16,241 bases of DNA, taken from NCBI RefSeq assembly GCF_915070105.1, contig NZ_CAJZFJ010000052.1:1-16241 (forward strand). The letters run 5' to 3'. A program made the position numbers and the translations under genes. Below the pieces are notes generated by a model. That model searched no databases, was not told where the DNA came from, and was given only the letters and a program-made list of their open reading frames with translations. Shown one piece after another: positions 15,745 through 16,241 of this stretch (position 1 is its first letter; each line of letters begins with the position of its first letter). This DNA is from an uncultured Porphyromonas sp. GTDB taxonomy: Bacteria > Bacteroidota > Bacteroidia > Bacteroidales > Porphyromonadaceae.

Positions 15745-15783
15745 TAAGCGGGGATATCCCTCGATGAAGAATATCCCCGCTAA
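15745..15783 (-). terminator. Hairpin after tRNA-Gly, probable terminator
   Basis: Arms at 15745-15757 and 15771-15783 pair at 12 of 13 positions (core GCGGGGATAT) with a 13-nt loop, right after the tRNA 3' end. The tail on the minus strand (GCTATGCATTCATTACT) is only moderately T-rich, so termination may be partial, leaving read-through into the marC-family gene. Confidence 0.55.
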
Positions 15784-15786
15784 GAG

Positions 15787-15859
15787 AGCGGTAGGCGAGG
15801 CTCGAACTCGTGACCCTCAGCTTGGGAAGCTGATGCTCTACCAACTGAGCTACTACCGC
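15787..15859 (-). tRNA. tRNA-Gly(CCC)
   Basis: A 73-nt cloverleaf reads on the minus strand. The acceptor stem GCGGTAG/CTACCGC is a perfect 7 bp, the D-arm is GCTC...GAGC and the anticodon stem is TCAGC/GCTGA with loop TTCCCAA. The anticodon is CCC (15824-15826), which decodes GGG glycine codons. The T-loop is TTCGAGC. The first T-stem pair is an A-C mismatch (A49, C65). CCA is not encoded (the 3' end reads T then CTCTTA), so it must be added after transcription. Confidence 0.96.
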
Positions 15860-15893
15860 AGTCTTGGATCCCCCTCTTGGGGTTTCTCTGGCG

Positions 15894-15925
15894 CAAAGGT
15901 AGTAAGAAGTTTTTATTACTACAAT
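15894..15925 (-). promoter_or_regulatory. Promoter of tRNA-Gly
   Basis: On the minus strand ATTG (15922-15925), a 20-bp spacer and TACCTTTG (15894-15901) make a near-perfect Bacteroidota promoter, about 35 bp before the tRNA. Between the two, CCCC-TCTT-GGGG at 15871-15882 is a small hairpin likely removed in 5' processing. Confidence 0.78.
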
Positions 15926-16174
15926 AGTCGTACTGGCTCTAGCTCACGGACTATGCCTACCTGCTCCGATGAGACTCCTAGAGGAGATGCTATATGAGTG
16001 TCTTGCTTAGGGTATGTAATGTGCTCTATACAAATATGAAAGCAACAGGTGGAGTAAGGGGTATTCTATCAGGGCCGACGTATGATCTCGTTCGCACACT
16101 CCTGCCTTTGGATCTTCGGGGGTATTATTTCATAGCCCAGGGAGCCTTAGCCCATCACTAAAGATCCTAGGTAT

Positions 16175-16189
16175 TATCCCTAAGGGATA
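16175..16189. repeat. Perfect palindrome TATCCCT-A-AGGGATA
   Basis: Seven-base arms around a single A. The size suits a dimeric repressor site for a gene beyond the right edge, but chance cannot be excluded. Confidence 0.35.
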
Positions 16190-16231
16190 GACATACAAGC
16201 GAGCCCTACAGAGGAGATACTTAGAGCGCAC

Positions 16232-16241
16232 TTGTGTACAC
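16232..16241. repeat. Second GTGTACAC copy at the window edge
   Basis: TTGTGTACAC ends the window; its last eight bases equal the unit repeated in the palindrome at 4792-4853. It may be the first arm of another copy cut off by the window boundary. Confidence 0.4.

Larger units (their letters stand above)
15926..16241. other. Non-coding right end of the window
   Basis: No gene is supported in these 316 bp. They contain a perfect 15-bp palindrome at 16175-16189 and end on GTGTACAC. A 41-codon frame (16036-16161, plus strand) has no recognisable features and is not called. Confidence 0.55.

Noticed and set aside
15787..15859. tRNA-Gly as an integration site for a mobile element
   Set aside because: No integrase, no repeat of the tRNA 3' end and no foreign-looking genes on either side within the window.
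16036..16161. A 41-codon plus-strand frame beginning MKATGGVRG
   Set aside because: No promoter, no recognisable motif and length within chance expectation.

Overview
The window looks like chromosomal DNA from a Bacteroidota bacterium, most likely Porphyromonas or a close relative. The evidence is threefold. Several intergenic regions carry the Bacteroidota promoter pattern (TTTG near -33, TAnnTTTG near -7), best before tRNA-Gly and pyrH. Start codons lack Shine-Dalgarno sequences and have A-rich leaders instead. Lipoproteins, PorT-like barrels and the TM-type anti-sigma proteins are of Bacteroidota type. The gene order gyrA followed by a secreted TPR protein matches what I recall of P. gingivalis. 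Genus is inference; no 16S gene is present.

Left part (11-4522, all minus strand): a tight housekeeping run in the order pyrH (UMP kinase), frr (ribosome recycling factor), rsgA (ribosome-assembly GTPase), a CapA-like lipoprotein and an M48 metalloprotease lipoprotein. Gaps are 23-69 bp, and a good promoter lies just upstream of pyrH. The run links ribosome recycling and maturation genes with two envelope lipoproteins.

Centre (4464-9332, plus strand): a 0.78-kb non-coding stretch holds the most unusual non-coding structure in the window, a 62-bp palindrome built from GTGTACAC units (4792-4853), together with other inverted repeats. It is followed by gyrA and, 26 bp later, a TPR protein, ending at a strong intrinsic terminator. 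The GyrA quinolone-resistance region has Phe at position 83 and Gly at 87 (E. coli numbering), which predicts reduced fluoroquinolone susceptibility.

Right-centre (9523-12124, minus strand): a four-gene unit made of an ECF sigma factor, a membrane anti-sigma-like protein overlapping it, a secreted DUF6108-like protein and an outer-membrane beta-barrel protein, closed by a perfect 17-bp terminator stem. It reads as a self-contained envelope-sensing or stress module whose signal is unknown. Upstream is an independent NlpE-like lipoprotein that lacks the usual CxxC cysteines.

Right end (13030-16241, minus strand): glutamine-dependent NAD synthetase, a MarC-family membrane protein and tRNA-Gly(CCC) with a clear promoter. 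The last 315 bp are non-coding and end exactly on another GTGTACAC.

I see no CRISPR array, transposase, phage gene or toxin-antitoxin pair. Most of the window is core genome. The points most worth following are the GTGTACAC palindrome, the GyrA QRDR and the ECF operon.
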